Source: Magnetospirillum sp. ME-1
Lineage (GTDB): Bacteria; Pseudomonadota; Alphaproteobacteria; Rhodospirillales; Magnetospirillaceae
Assembly: GCF_002105535.1 (NCBI RefSeq)
Contig: NZ_CP015848.1
Coordinates: 2,906,990-2,970,989, forward strand
Length of the DNA stretch: 64,000 nucleotides
Direction of reading: 5' to 3'
The notes below the pieces were generated by a model. It saw nothing but the letters and a program-made list of their open reading frames with translations. It was not told where the DNA came from and searched no databases. The position numbers and the translations under genes were made by a program. How positions within the stretch are numbered: position 1 is the first letter of the stretch; every line of letters begins with the position of its first letter. Of the stretch, positions 7,995 through 17,957 are shown piece by piece.

Positions 7995-10094
7995 ATGGCC
8001 GAACGGTCGTTCCAGCATGAAATAGGATTGCTGCGCTTAGGCGAAGGAGAGACCTTCCGGGGCGAGGGCATTCTGGCCGTCACCAAGGCGTTGCTGCAAT
8101 CGGGCGTCACCTATGTGGGCGGCTACCAGGGCGCGCCCGTCTCCCATCTGATGGACGTGCTGATCGACGCCGAGGATTTGCTGGGCGAGCTGGGCGTGCA
8201 TGTGGAAGCCGCCACCAACGAAGCCGGCGCCGCCGCCCTGCTGGCCGCCTCGCTGGCCTATCCCGTGCGGGGTGCCGTCACCTGGAAGTCGGTGGTGGGC
8301 ACCAACGTGGCCTCGGATGCCCTGTCCAACCTGGCCTCGCCCGGCGTCATCGGCGGCGCGCTGATCATCATCGGCGAGGATTACGGCGACGGGGCCAGCG
8401 TCATCCAGGAGCGCAGCCACGCCTTCGCCATGAAGTCGTCCCTGTGGCTGTTGGACCCGCGCCCCCATTTGCCCACCATCGTCCACATGGTGGAGAAGGG
8501 CTTCGAACTGTCGGAAGCCAGCAACACGCCGGTGATGGTGGAGTTGCGCATCAAGGCCTGCCATGTCACCGGCAGCTTCAAGACCAAGGCCAACAGGCCG
8601 GGCGCGGCGCTGCAGGCCCCCGCCGCCTTCGATTACGGGCGGCTGTCCCATCCGCCCAGCACCTTCGCCCACGAGGAGGCCAAGGTGGCGCATCGCCTGC
8701 CGGCGGCCAGGGCCTTCATCCGCGAGCATAAGCTCAACGAAACGTTCCCCGGCAGCCGTTCGGATGTGGGCATCATCGTCCAGGGCGGCCTTTACAATTC
8801 CCTGATGCGGGCGCTGGCCAAGCTGGGTCTGGCCGACGCGCTGGGCCATTCCCAGATCCCCATCTACTGCCTCAACGTCACCTGGCCGCTGGTGCCGGAA
8901 GAAGTTTCGGAATTCTGCGCCGGCAAGGACGCGGTGCTGATGGTCGAGGAAGGCACGCCGGAATATCTGGAGCAGACCCTGTCGCTGATGATGCGTCAGG
9001 CCGATATCCAGACCAAGCTTTCGGGCAAGGACTGCCTGCCCCAGGCCGGCGAGTACACCGCCGACGTGCTGGCCGCCGGGCTGGCCAAGTTCCTGGGCTC
9101 GGAACCCGCCCAGGCCATCGTCAACAGGGTTGACGAGCGGCGCAAGGCCGCCTCCACCCTGCTGGACAAGGAGCTGCCCGGCCGTCCGCCCGGCTTTTGC
9201 ACCGGCTGTCCCGAGCGCCCGGTGTTCAGCGCCCTGAAGCTGGCCCAGAAGGAGGTGGGGCAGACTCACGTTTCCGCCGATATCGGCTGCCATTCCTTCG
9301 GCACCCTGCCGCCCTTTTCCATGGGCAACTCCATCCTAGGCTTCGGCATGAGCCTCGCCTCTTCGGCGGCGGTGGGCGCGGTCACCGGCAAGCGCCCCGT
9401 TGCGGTGATGGGCGACGGCGGCTTCTGGCACAACGGCATCATTTCGGGCGTCGCCGGCAATCTCTTCAACAAGGGCGACGGGGTGCTGGTCATCTTGCAG
9501 AACGGCTACACCTCGGCGACGGGACAGCAGTTCATGCCCTCGACGCTGGCCGAGGGGCATCGCAACGAAACCCCCATGGACATCGAGGCGACGCTGAAGG
9601 TCATGGGGGTGACGTGGCTGAGGAAGGTGCGCTCCTACTCGGTCGCCACCATGCGCGAAACGCTGAAGGACGCCATCAAGGGAGCGGGCAAGGGCCTGCG
9701 CGTCATCATCGCCGACGGCGAATGCCAACTGGCCCGCCAGCGAAGGGTGAAGGCCGAGGACGCCGCCAGGCTGAAGGCGGGGGAACGGGTGGTGCGGGTG
9801 CGCTACGGCGTCGACGACGACATCTGTTCCGGCGACCACGCCTGCATCCGGCTGTCGGGCTGCCCGTCGCTGACCATCAAGCCCAACCCCGACCCGTTAA
9901 GGGACGATCCGGTGGCCTCGGTGATCCAGTCCTGCGTCGGCTGCGGCCTGTGCGGCGAGGTGGCCCACGCCGCAGCACTCTGTCCCTCCTTCTGGCGGGC
10001 CGAGGTGATCTCGAACCCCACTCGCTTCGACCTCTGGCTGGACGGAGTACGCCGCCGGGTGATCGGCTGGATGCAGGGGAGGGCCGGCGCATGA
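7995..10094 (+). CDS. iorA: Indolepyruvate/arylpyruvate ferredoxin oxidoreductase, alpha subunit
   Basis: 699 residues, normal for IorA. It has an N-terminal pyrimidine-binding region (GYQGAPVSHLMDVL, then EAATNEAGAAALLAAS) and a TPP-binding region (FCTGCPERPVFSALK, DIGCHSFGTLPPF, MGDGGFWHNGI). The C terminus is ferredoxin-like, with cysteine groups CSGDHACIRLSGCPS and CVGCGLCGEVAHAAALCPS. The enzyme oxidatively decarboxylates arylpyruvates to aryl-acetyl-CoA with ferredoxin as acceptor. The start follows AAGGAGGGCGGC. It overlaps iorB by 4 bases (ATGA). The repeat upstream suggests its own transcript. Confidence 0.9.
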   Translation: MAERSFQHEIGLLRLGEGETFRGEGILAVTKALLQSGVTYVGGYQGAPVSHLMDVLIDAEDLLGELGVHVEAATNEAGAAALLAASLAYPVRGAVTWKSVVGTNVASDALSNLASPGVIGGALIIIGEDYGDGASVIQERSHAFAMKSSLWLLDPRPHLPTIVHMVEKGFELSEASNTPVMVELRIKACHVTGSFKTKANRPGAALQAPAAFDYGRLSHPPSTFAHEEAKVAHRLPAARAFIREHKLNETFPGSRSDVGIIVQGGLYNSLMRALAKLGLADALGHSQIPIYCLNVTWPLVPEEVSEFCAGKDAVLMVEEGTPEYLEQTLSLMMRQADIQTKLSGKDCLPQAGEYTADVLAAGLAKFLGSEPAQAIVNRVDERRKAASTLLDKELPGRPPGFCTGCPERPVFSALKLAQKEVGQTHVSADIGCHSFGTLPPFSMGNSILGFGMSLASSAAVGAVTGKRPVAVMGDGGFWHNGIISGVAGNLFNKGDGVLVILQNGYTSATGQQFMPSTLAEGHRNETPMDIEATLKVMGVTWLRKVRSYSVATMRETLKDAIKGAGKGLRVIIADGECQLARQRRVKAEDAARLKAGERVVRVRYGVDDDICSGDHACIRLSGCPSLTIKPNPDPLRDDPVASVIQSCVGCGLCGEVAHAAALCPSFWRAEVISNPTRFDLWLDGVRRRVIGWMQGRAGA

Positions 10095-11602
10095 GCCGGG
10101 TCCAACGTCCCCTGTGCCTGGTCGTCGCCGCCATGGGCGGCGAGGGCGGCGGCGTGCTCACCGACTGGATCGTCGAGGCGGCCAACGCCTCGGGCCTCGC
10201 GGTGCAGAGCACTTCGGTGCCGGGCGTCGCCCAGCGCACCGGCGCCACCACCTATTACGTCGAGATCTTCCCCACCCCCCTGGCCGAGCTGGGCGATGCC
10301 GAGCCCATCCTGGCCCTGTCGCCATCGGCGGGCGAGGTGGATCTGATCGTCGCCACCGAGCTGATGGAGGCGGCGCGCAGCGTGACGCGGGGCTGGTCCG
10401 ACCCTGAGCGCACCCATCTGATCGCCTCGACCCACCGCGTCCACGCGGTGGCCGAGAAGATGGAGATGGGCGACGGCCGCTATGAGTCCGAGCAATTGCT
10501 GGCCGCCATCGCCGCCGGCACAAGCGACCGCCTGCTGTTCGACATGGAACAGGCGGCGAGGCAGGCGGGCTGCGTCATCAACGCCGTGCTGCTGGGCGCG
10601 GTGGCGGGCAGCGGCCGTCTGCCCATCGCGCCGGAAACCTTCGAGGCGCAGATCGTCGCCTCGGGCAAGGCGGTGGAAAGCAACCTGAAGGGCTTCCGCC
10701 TCGGTCTGGCGGCGGCCCAGGGCGAGGTCCCCGCCGCCGCGCCCGCCTCCCACAAGCGCCCCCATGCCGACGTGGCGGGGGCCGAGGCGGTGTTCGCCCG
10801 GCTCGACACCCTGCCGCCATCGGCCCGCGCCGTGGCCGCAGAGGGCGTGAAGCGTCTGGTCGCCTATCAGGATGCCCGCTACGCCCGCCTTTACGCCGAG
10901 CGGCTGGAAGCCCTGGCCGCTGTCACCGGCGACGAGGCTTTGCTGGCCCGCGTCGCCAAGTATCTGGCGGTGCGCATGAGCTTCGAGGACGTCATCCATG
11001 TGGCGCGCCTCAAGACCGCGCCCGAGCGCCTGGAGCGCATCCGCGCCGAAATCGCCGCCCGGCCCGGCCAGCCGGTGGTGGTCAAGGATTTCCTCAAGCC
11101 CGGACTGGAGGAGGTCTGCGCCCTGCTGCCCGGCTTCCTGGCGCGACCCATCCTCGATGCCGCCCACCGGGGCGGCTGGGCCGACAAGGTCGCCTGGGGA
11201 CGCCAGGTCAACGCCAACGGCATCCTGGGCTATCTCTCGCTGCGCCTGCTGGCGGGGTTGAAGCCCTGGCGGCGCTTCTCCCACCGCTTCGCCCAGGAGC
11301 AGGCGGGGATCGAGGACTGGCTGGCCGCGGTGAGCGCGGCGGCCCGCCTGTCGCCCGCCTTAGGAGTCGAAGTGGCAGACTGCGCCCGCCTGATCAAGGG
11401 CTATGGCGAGACCTGGAGGCGCGGCACCGCCAACTTCCAGCGCATCCGCGACTCGGTCATCGCGCCCGCCGCCGCCGGACGCTGGCCGCTGGCCTTCGCG
11501 CTCGACGCCGTCGCCAACGCGCGGGCCGCCGCCCTGGCCGACCCGGAAGGCGCACGCCTGGACCGCACCCTGGCCGCCATCGCGGAGAAGGCGGCGGCCT
11601 GA
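10091..11602 (+). CDS. iorB: Indolepyruvate/arylpyruvate ferredoxin oxidoreductase, beta subunit with C-terminal extension
   Basis: 503 residues. Residues 1 to about 190 form the gamma-type pyruvate:ferredoxin oxidoreductase domain (MGGEGGGVLTDWIVEAA, STSVPGVAQRTGATTYYVEIF). The rest is a long helical extension found in the large IorB class (DUF6537-like by my recognition). Frame and neighbours fix the start at the ATG overlapping the iorA stop. Short archaeal IorB proteins lack this extension, so this is the proteobacterial large form. Confidence 0.88.
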   Translation: MSRVQRPLCLVVAAMGGEGGGVLTDWIVEAANASGLAVQSTSVPGVAQRTGATTYYVEIFPTPLAELGDAEPILALSPSAGEVDLIVATELMEAARSVTRGWSDPERTHLIASTHRVHAVAEKMEMGDGRYESEQLLAAIAAGTSDRLLFDMEQAARQAGCVINAVLLGAVAGSGRLPIAPETFEAQIVASGKAVESNLKGFRLGLAAAQGEVPAAAPASHKRPHADVAGAEAVFARLDTLPPSARAVAAEGVKRLVAYQDARYARLYAERLEALAAVTGDEALLARVAKYLAVRMSFEDVIHVARLKTAPERLERIRAEIAARPGQPVVVKDFLKPGLEEVCALLPGFLARPILDAAHRGGWADKVAWGRQVNANGILGYLSLRLLAGLKPWRRFSHRFAQEQAGIEDWLAAVSAAARLSPALGVEVADCARLIKGYGETWRRGTANFQRIRDSVIAPAAAGRWPLAFALDAVANARAAALADPEGARLDRTLAAIAEKAAA

Positions 11603-11640
11603 GGGCGGTGTTCAAGCCCTTTGTCCCAGTGTATTTTCTC

Positions 11641-11699
11641 GTCATTGCCGGGCGTGACCCGGCAATCCATGGATGCCCGGGTCAAGCCCGGGCATGACG
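11641..11699. repeat. GTCATTGCCGGGC...GGGCATGAC intergenic repeat (family 2)
   Basis: Two hairpins, TGCCGGGCGTGACCCGGCA and TGCCCGGGTCAAGCCCGGGCA, linked by ATCCATGGA and bounded by inverted GTCAT/ATGAC. It has the same plan as 5329-5387. It separates iorB from the exporter genes and could serve as a 3' end. Confidence 0.8.
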
Positions 11700-11721
11700 A
11701 AGAAAAGTAGTGCCGTCCGTG

Positions 11722-12657
11722 ATGAAACCCCTGGCCGCCTGCCTCCTCTGCCTGCTGCCCGCCCTCGCATTGGCCGAGCCCCTGCGCCTGCAGGGCTATG
11801 CCGAGGGGGAATACGTGCGCATCGGCCCCACCGGCTCCGGTCTCCTGGCCCAGGTGATGGTGAAGGACGGCGATCGGGTGGCGTCAGGCGCGCCGCTGTT
11901 CGCGCTGGATACCGTCATCGAGCGCGCCGCCCGCGATCAGGCCAAAGCCGATCTGGAGCGGGCCGAGGCGCAACTGGCCGATCTGCATAAGGGCAAGCGG
12001 CCCGACGAACTGAAATCCATCGCCGAGCAGAAGGCCCAGGCCGAAGCGGCGCTCAGGCTGTCCGAGGTGACGCTGAAGCGCCAGGACGCCCTGGCGCGGG
12101 CCGATTTCGCCTCGCGGGCCAAGCTGGATGAGGCCCGCGCCGCGCTGGAGCGCGACCGCGCCCAGGTCAGGCGCCTGGAGGCCGAGTACCGCACCGCGCT
12201 CCTGGGCGCCCGGCCCGACGAGATCGCGGCCCAGGACGCCCTGGTGGGCCAGAAGCGCCTGGAACTGGCCAAGGCGGAAAAGCGTCTGGCCGACCTCGCG
12301 CCCTCGGCCCCCACCGACGCACTGGTGGAGAAGGTCTATTACCGCCCCGGCGAATTCGTGCCGGCAGGAGGGCCGGTGGTGTCGCTGCTGCCGCCCGGCA
12401 ACGTCAAGCTGGTGTTCTTTCTCCCTGAGCCCCGGCTCGGCGCGCTGAAGGTGGGCGACGCAATCGGCTATGGCTGTGACCGCTGCGCGGCCGGAGAGGC
12501 GAAGGTGAGCTTCATCGCCGCCCAGGCGGAATACACGCCGCCGGTCATCTATTCGGTGGAAAGCCGGGACAAGCTGGTGTTCCGCGTCGAAGCCCGAGGC
12601 GCGGGGCTGGCCGTCAATCCCGGCCAGCCGGTGGATGTCGTGGTGCCGGGAAAGTGA
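11722..12657 (+). CDS. HlyD-family periplasmic adaptor (membrane fusion) protein
   Basis: 311 residues. A signal peptide (KPLAACLLCLLPALALA, cut near residue 18) leads into a lipoyl-like barrel (GSGLLAQVMVKDGDRVASGAPLFALD), a long helical hairpin rich in Ala, Glu and Arg (about residues 70-180), and the second lipoyl half (DALVEKVYYRPGEFVPAGGPVVSL). It would link an inner-membrane exporter to an outer-membrane channel. A GTG at 11710 is possible, but the ATG at 11722 puts the signal peptide at the N terminus. It overlaps the ATPase gene by 4 bases. The substrate is unknown and no TolC gene is seen. Confidence 0.88.
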   Translation: MKPLAACLLCLLPALALAEPLRLQGYAEGEYVRIGPTGSGLLAQVMVKDGDRVASGAPLFALDTVIERAARDQAKADLERAEAQLADLHKGKRPDELKSIAEQKAQAEAALRLSEVTLKRQDALARADFASRAKLDEARAALERDRAQVRRLEAEYRTALLGARPDEIAAQDALVGQKRLELAKAEKRLADLAPSAPTDALVEKVYYRPGEFVPAGGPVVSLLPPGNVKLVFFLPEPRLGALKVGDAIGYGCDRCAAGEAKVSFIAAQAEYTPPVIYSVESRDKLVFRVEARGAGLAVNPGQPVDVVVPGK

Positions 12658-13580
12658 GCGCGGCGGCGGCCATCGACGTCCAAGGACTGGAAAAGCGTTT
12701 TTCCGGCCGCGCCGTGGTCCGCGACTTCTCCATTCTGGTCCCAAAGGGTCGCATCTTCGGCTTCCTGGGGCCCAACGGCTCGGGCAAGACCACCACCATC
12801 CGCATGCTGTGCGGGTTGCTGACCCCCGATGCGGGACGCGGCACCTGCCTCGGTCTCGACATTCTGCGCCAGTCGGACGAGATCAAGCGCCGGGTCGGCT
12901 ACATGACCCAGAAGTTCTCGTTCTACGAGGACCTGACCATCGCCGAGAACCTGGATTTCGTCGCCCGCGTCTACGGCCTCGACCGCCGTAAGCGGCGGGT
13001 TGACGAAGCGCTGGAGGGATTGGGGCTGGCCGAGCGCCGCCGCCAACTGGCCGGAACCCTGTCGGGGGGCTGGAAACAGCGTCTGGCCCTGGCCGCCTGC
13101 GTGCTGCACGAGCCCGAGCTGCTGCTGCTCGACGAGCCCACCGCGGGCGTCGATCCCAAGGCGCGGCGCGATTTCTGGGACCACATCCACCGGCTGGCCG
13201 CCGACGGCATGACCGTGCTGGTCAGCACCCATTACATGGACGAGGCCGAGCGCTGCCACGAGATCAGCTACCTGGCCTATGGACGCCTGATGGTGCGGGG
13301 CACGGTGGCCGAGGTGATCAAGGGCTCGGGGCTGGTGACCTGGCTGGTGGAAGGCGACGGCGCCGACCGGCTGGCGTCTTCCATGGAGGGGCGGCCCGGC
13401 ATCGCCATGGCGGCGCCCTTCGGCAACGCGCTGCATGTGAGCGGCACCAATTCAGCGGAGTTGGAAGCCGCCATCGCGCCCTGGCGCCACCAGCCCAATC
13501 TGGTGTGGAGCCGCACCGAGCCCAGCCTGGAGGATGTGTTCATCCACCTGATGGGCCAGGCGGAGGACAATTTCCGATGA
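12654..13580 (+). CDS. ABC transporter ATP-binding protein (drug/export type)
   Basis: 308 residues. Walker A is GPNGSGKTTTIRML (near 42), the signature is LSGGWKQRLALA, Walker B is LLLLDEPTAGVD, and the H-loop is STHYMDEAE. The C-terminal part resembles CcmA/YbhF ATPases. The GTG start overlaps the adaptor stop (GTGA). With the adaptor and one ABC-2 permease it forms an exporter similar in plan to YbhGFSR, but with one half-ATPase and one permease gene. Confidence 0.93.
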   Translation: MSAAAAIDVQGLEKRFSGRAVVRDFSILVPKGRIFGFLGPNGSGKTTTIRMLCGLLTPDAGRGTCLGLDILRQSDEIKRRVGYMTQKFSFYEDLTIAENLDFVARVYGLDRRKRRVDEALEGLGLAERRRQLAGTLSGGWKQRLALAACVLHEPELLLLDEPTAGVDPKARRDFWDHIHRLAADGMTVLVSTHYMDEAERCHEISYLAYGRLMVRGTVAEVIKGSGLVTWLVEGDGADRLASSMEGRPGIAMAAPFGNALHVSGTNSAELEAAIAPWRHQPNLVWSRTEPSLEDVFIHLMGQAEDNFR

Positions 13581-13589
13581 GATGGCATT

Positions 13590-13690
13590 GTCATCCCGAG
13601 CCTCGGCGAGGGATCTCGTCCTGGCGTGGCTTTTCCGGGCCGGCACCATCGGAGCAGGCGGAGATTCCTCGGCTGCGCCTCGGAATGACA
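13590..13690. repeat. GTCATCCCGAGC...CTCGGAATGAC intergenic repeat (family 1) inside exporter operon
   Basis: The ends are GTCATCCCGAGCCTCGGCGA and CGCCTCGGAATGACA, with GGGATCTCG facing GGAGATTCC inside. It fills the gap between the ATPase and permease genes. A frame through it would add about 40 residues to the permease, but this repeat-encoded stretch has no membrane-protein character. Confidence 0.85.
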
Positions 13691-13701
13691 CGGAGGCGTG
13701 G

Positions 13702-14841
13702 ATGACGCCGTCTGCTCTGTCCTGGTCGCGGCTGATGGCGGTGATGATCAAGGAGGTCATCCAGATGCGGCGCGACCGCCTGACCTTCGCCATGATGGTC
13801 GCCGTGCCGCTGCTGCAACTGGTGCTGTTCGGTTACGCCATCAATTCCGATCCCAAGGCGCTGCCCACCCTGGTCAACGTGCAGGAGGCCGGTCCCTTCG
13901 CCCGTGCCCTGGTGGCGGGGTTGGGCAATTCCTCGTATTTCCGGGTGGTGGGCGAGGTCCGCTCGGAAGCCGAGGCCGAACGCTGGCTGGCCACCGGCGA
14001 CGCCCAGTTCGTGGTGACCATTCCGGCGGGGTTCGAGGCCGCCCTGGTGCGCGGTGAGCGCCCCGCATTGCTGCTGGAAGCCGACGCCACCGACCCGGCC
14101 TCGGCCTCCAACGCGGTGGCCGCCGCCGCCGCCCTGGTGCGCAACGTCTTCGACGCCGAACTGTCCGGGCCGCTGGCCCATCTCAAGACCCCGCCCGATC
14201 CCGTCGACCTGCGCGTCCACCGGCGCTACAACCCCGAAGGCATCACCCAGTACAACATCGTGCCCGGTCTGATGGGGGTGATCCTCACCATGACCATGGT
14301 CATGATGACGGCATTGGCGGTGACGCGCGAACGCGAGCGCGGCACCATGGAGAACCTGCTGGCCATGCCGGTGCGCCCCCTGGAGGTGATGGTGGGCAAG
14401 ATCCTGCCCTATATCGGGGTGGGCTACGTCCAGGTGGTGGTGATCGTCGCCTCGGGCCGCTGGCTGTTCGGGGTGCCGCTGATGGGCAGCCTGACCCTGC
14501 TCTCGGTGGCGCTGCTGCTGTTCATCGCGTCCAACCTGACGGTGGGCTTCACCTTTTCCACCGTGGCCCGCAACCAGTTGCAGGCCATGCAGATGAGTTT
14601 CTTCTTCTTCCTGCCCTCCATCCTGCTGTCGGGTTTCATGTTCCCGTTCCGCGGCATGCCGGTCTGGGCCCAGTGGATCGGCGAGATCTTTCCGCTCACC
14701 CATTTTCTGCGCGTGGTGCGCGGCATTCTGCTCAAGGGCAACGGCGTGGCCGAGATCTGGCCCGAGATGTGGCCGATCATCGCCTTCGTGCTGATCAGCG
14801 CCGCGCTGGCCATGAAGCAGTATCGCCAGACCCTGGATTAA
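13702..14841 (+). CDS. ABC-2 type permease
   Basis: 379 residues. The N-terminal helix (TFAMMVAVPLLQLVLFGYAINSD) is followed by a periplasmic domain of about 150 residues and five more hydrophobic segments, including the conserved TRERERGTMENLLAMPV and FFFLPSILLSGFMFPF. This is the YhhJ/YbhS/YbhR layout. The ATG at 13702 is chosen because the longer frame runs through a repeat. It follows the ATPase gene and probably works as a homodimer with it. Confidence 0.9.
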   Translation: MTPSALSWSRLMAVMIKEVIQMRRDRLTFAMMVAVPLLQLVLFGYAINSDPKALPTLVNVQEAGPFARALVAGLGNSSYFRVVGEVRSEAEAERWLATGDAQFVVTIPAGFEAALVRGERPALLLEADATDPASASNAVAAAAALVRNVFDAELSGPLAHLKTPPDPVDLRVHRRYNPEGITQYNIVPGLMGVILTMTMVMMTALAVTRERERGTMENLLAMPVRPLEVMVGKILPYIGVGYVQVVVIVASGRWLFGVPLMGSLTLLSVALLLFIASNLTVGFTFSTVARNQLQAMQMSFFFFLPSILLSGFMFPFRGMPVWAQWIGEIFPLTHFLRVVRGILLKGNGVAEIWPEMWPIIAFVLISAALAMKQYRQTLD

Positions 14842-14917
14842 CCAATCCCGGCGGTAAAGTAAGGTCTTGCAAAGCTTGACTTCCGGGGCGGGACAAGCCC
14901 AATCTTTGCATCTTTCC

Positions 14918-16913
<1,996 letters not shown>

Positions 16914-16923
16914 AAGTCTTCAT

Positions 16924-17025
16924 GTCATTCTGAGCGTAGCGAAGAATCTCCGTTTGAACGGCGCAGCCGAAGTGGCCACGCCATGTCAGGCGGAGATTCC
17001 TCCTCCCGATGGTCGTCGGAATGAC
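16924..17025. repeat. GTCATTCTGAGCGTAG...TCGGAATGAC intergenic repeat (family 1)
   Basis: Inverted ends GTCATTCTGAGCG and CGTCGGAATGAC; AGAATCTCCG faces CGGAGATTCC. It lies between the convergent thiC and pentapeptide-repeat genes, where it could terminate both. Confidence 0.85.
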
Positions 17026-17030
17026 AGCGT

Positions 17031-17735
17031 TTACCGCCTCTCCTCGGCGGCGAACAGGATCGCCAGGGTCTCGGTCACCCCGGGCGGCACGTTGCGCGCG
17101 CCGTCGAATACCGTGTGCAGCAGGTCGGCCTTGGCGAAGTCGGCCCCGTCCAGCTCGGCCCGCACGAAGCGGGCGAAGCGGGCCGAGGCCCCCGACAGCC
17201 GCGTGCCCCGAAGATTGGCGTCGGTGAAGTCGGCCCCTTCGGCGGCCGCACCGGTCATGTCGGCGCCCGAAAGGTCGGTGCCCACCAGCTTTGCCTCCTC
17301 GAACACTCCGCGCAGCATGTAGACGCCCGACAGCCTGGCCCCCGAAAGATCGGCCCGTTCCATCAGCACGTCCTTGAGATAGGCGCCCTTGAAGTCGGCC
17401 CCCGCCAGCCTTGTGCCGATCAGGTTGGCTCCGAACAGATAGGTGTCGGTGAGGTCGGCCCCGCCCATCTCCGCCCCGTCGAAGGTGGCGTGGAACAGGT
17501 CGGCTCCGGCGAACACCGCGCCCTTGAGGCTGGCTCCGCCCAGATTGGCCCATTTCAGGTTGGCCTTGGCGAAGCGGACGCCGTCCAGCCTTGCCCCGCG
17601 CAGATCGGCGTTTTCCAGCATGGCGCCGGAAAAATCGCAGGTCCTGAGGTCGGCGCCGGGCGCCGGGCGGCATTGGGCGCTCGCCTCGCCCGCCCACAGC
17701 AGCAGGATCATCGACAGCTGACAGATTCGCCGCAT
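17031..17735 (-). CDS. Exported pentapeptide-repeat protein
   Basis: 234 residues. An N-terminal signal peptide (RRICQLSMILLLWAGEASA) precedes about 35 tandem A(D/N)LXX-type pentapeptides (LENADLRGARLDGVRFAKANLKWANLGGASL and so on), predicting a right-handed square beta-helix. The start at 17735 follows a strong GGGAGGGAGCA ribosome site; an upstream ATG is possible but would push the signal inward. Function is unknown. Export is less common for this family, which often acts in the cytoplasm. Confidence 0.85.
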   Translation of the reverse strand: MRRICQLSMILLLWAGEASAQCRPAPGADLRTCDFSGAMLENADLRGARLDGVRFAKANLKWANLGGASLKGAVFAGADLFHATFDGAEMGGADLTDTYLFGANLIGTRLAGADFKGAYLKDVLMERADLSGARLSGVYMLRGVFEEAKLVGTDLSGADMTGAAAEGADFTDANLRGTRLSGASARFARFVRAELDGADFAKADLLHTVFDGARNVPPGVTETLAILFAAEERR

Positions 17736-17957
17736 TGCTCCCTCCCGCGGATATGGGCGATTCCTCACATGGAGGGGCGGGCGGGAGCCTTAAAGGGGCA
17801 TATGGCGGAAATGTTATGAAGATTTGTTTGAACTCATTCCAAAATGCGCACATTTGCGGATTACCTTGTCCGGGCGCAAGGCCTATCCTAAAGAAATAGA
17901 TTGCTATCAATGCATATGCAATTAGACAGAGACATCGCTTCTTTTGGGGGTGCGATC

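Noticed and set aside
13582-13701. Extended N terminus of the ABC permease
   Set aside because: The extension is encoded by a family-1 repeat; the first membrane helix starts properly with the ATG at 13702.
17861-17957. Sigma-28 flagellar promoter for the chemoreceptor
   Set aside because: CTAAAGAAA and GCTATCAA resemble the two boxes, but the spacing is far too short.
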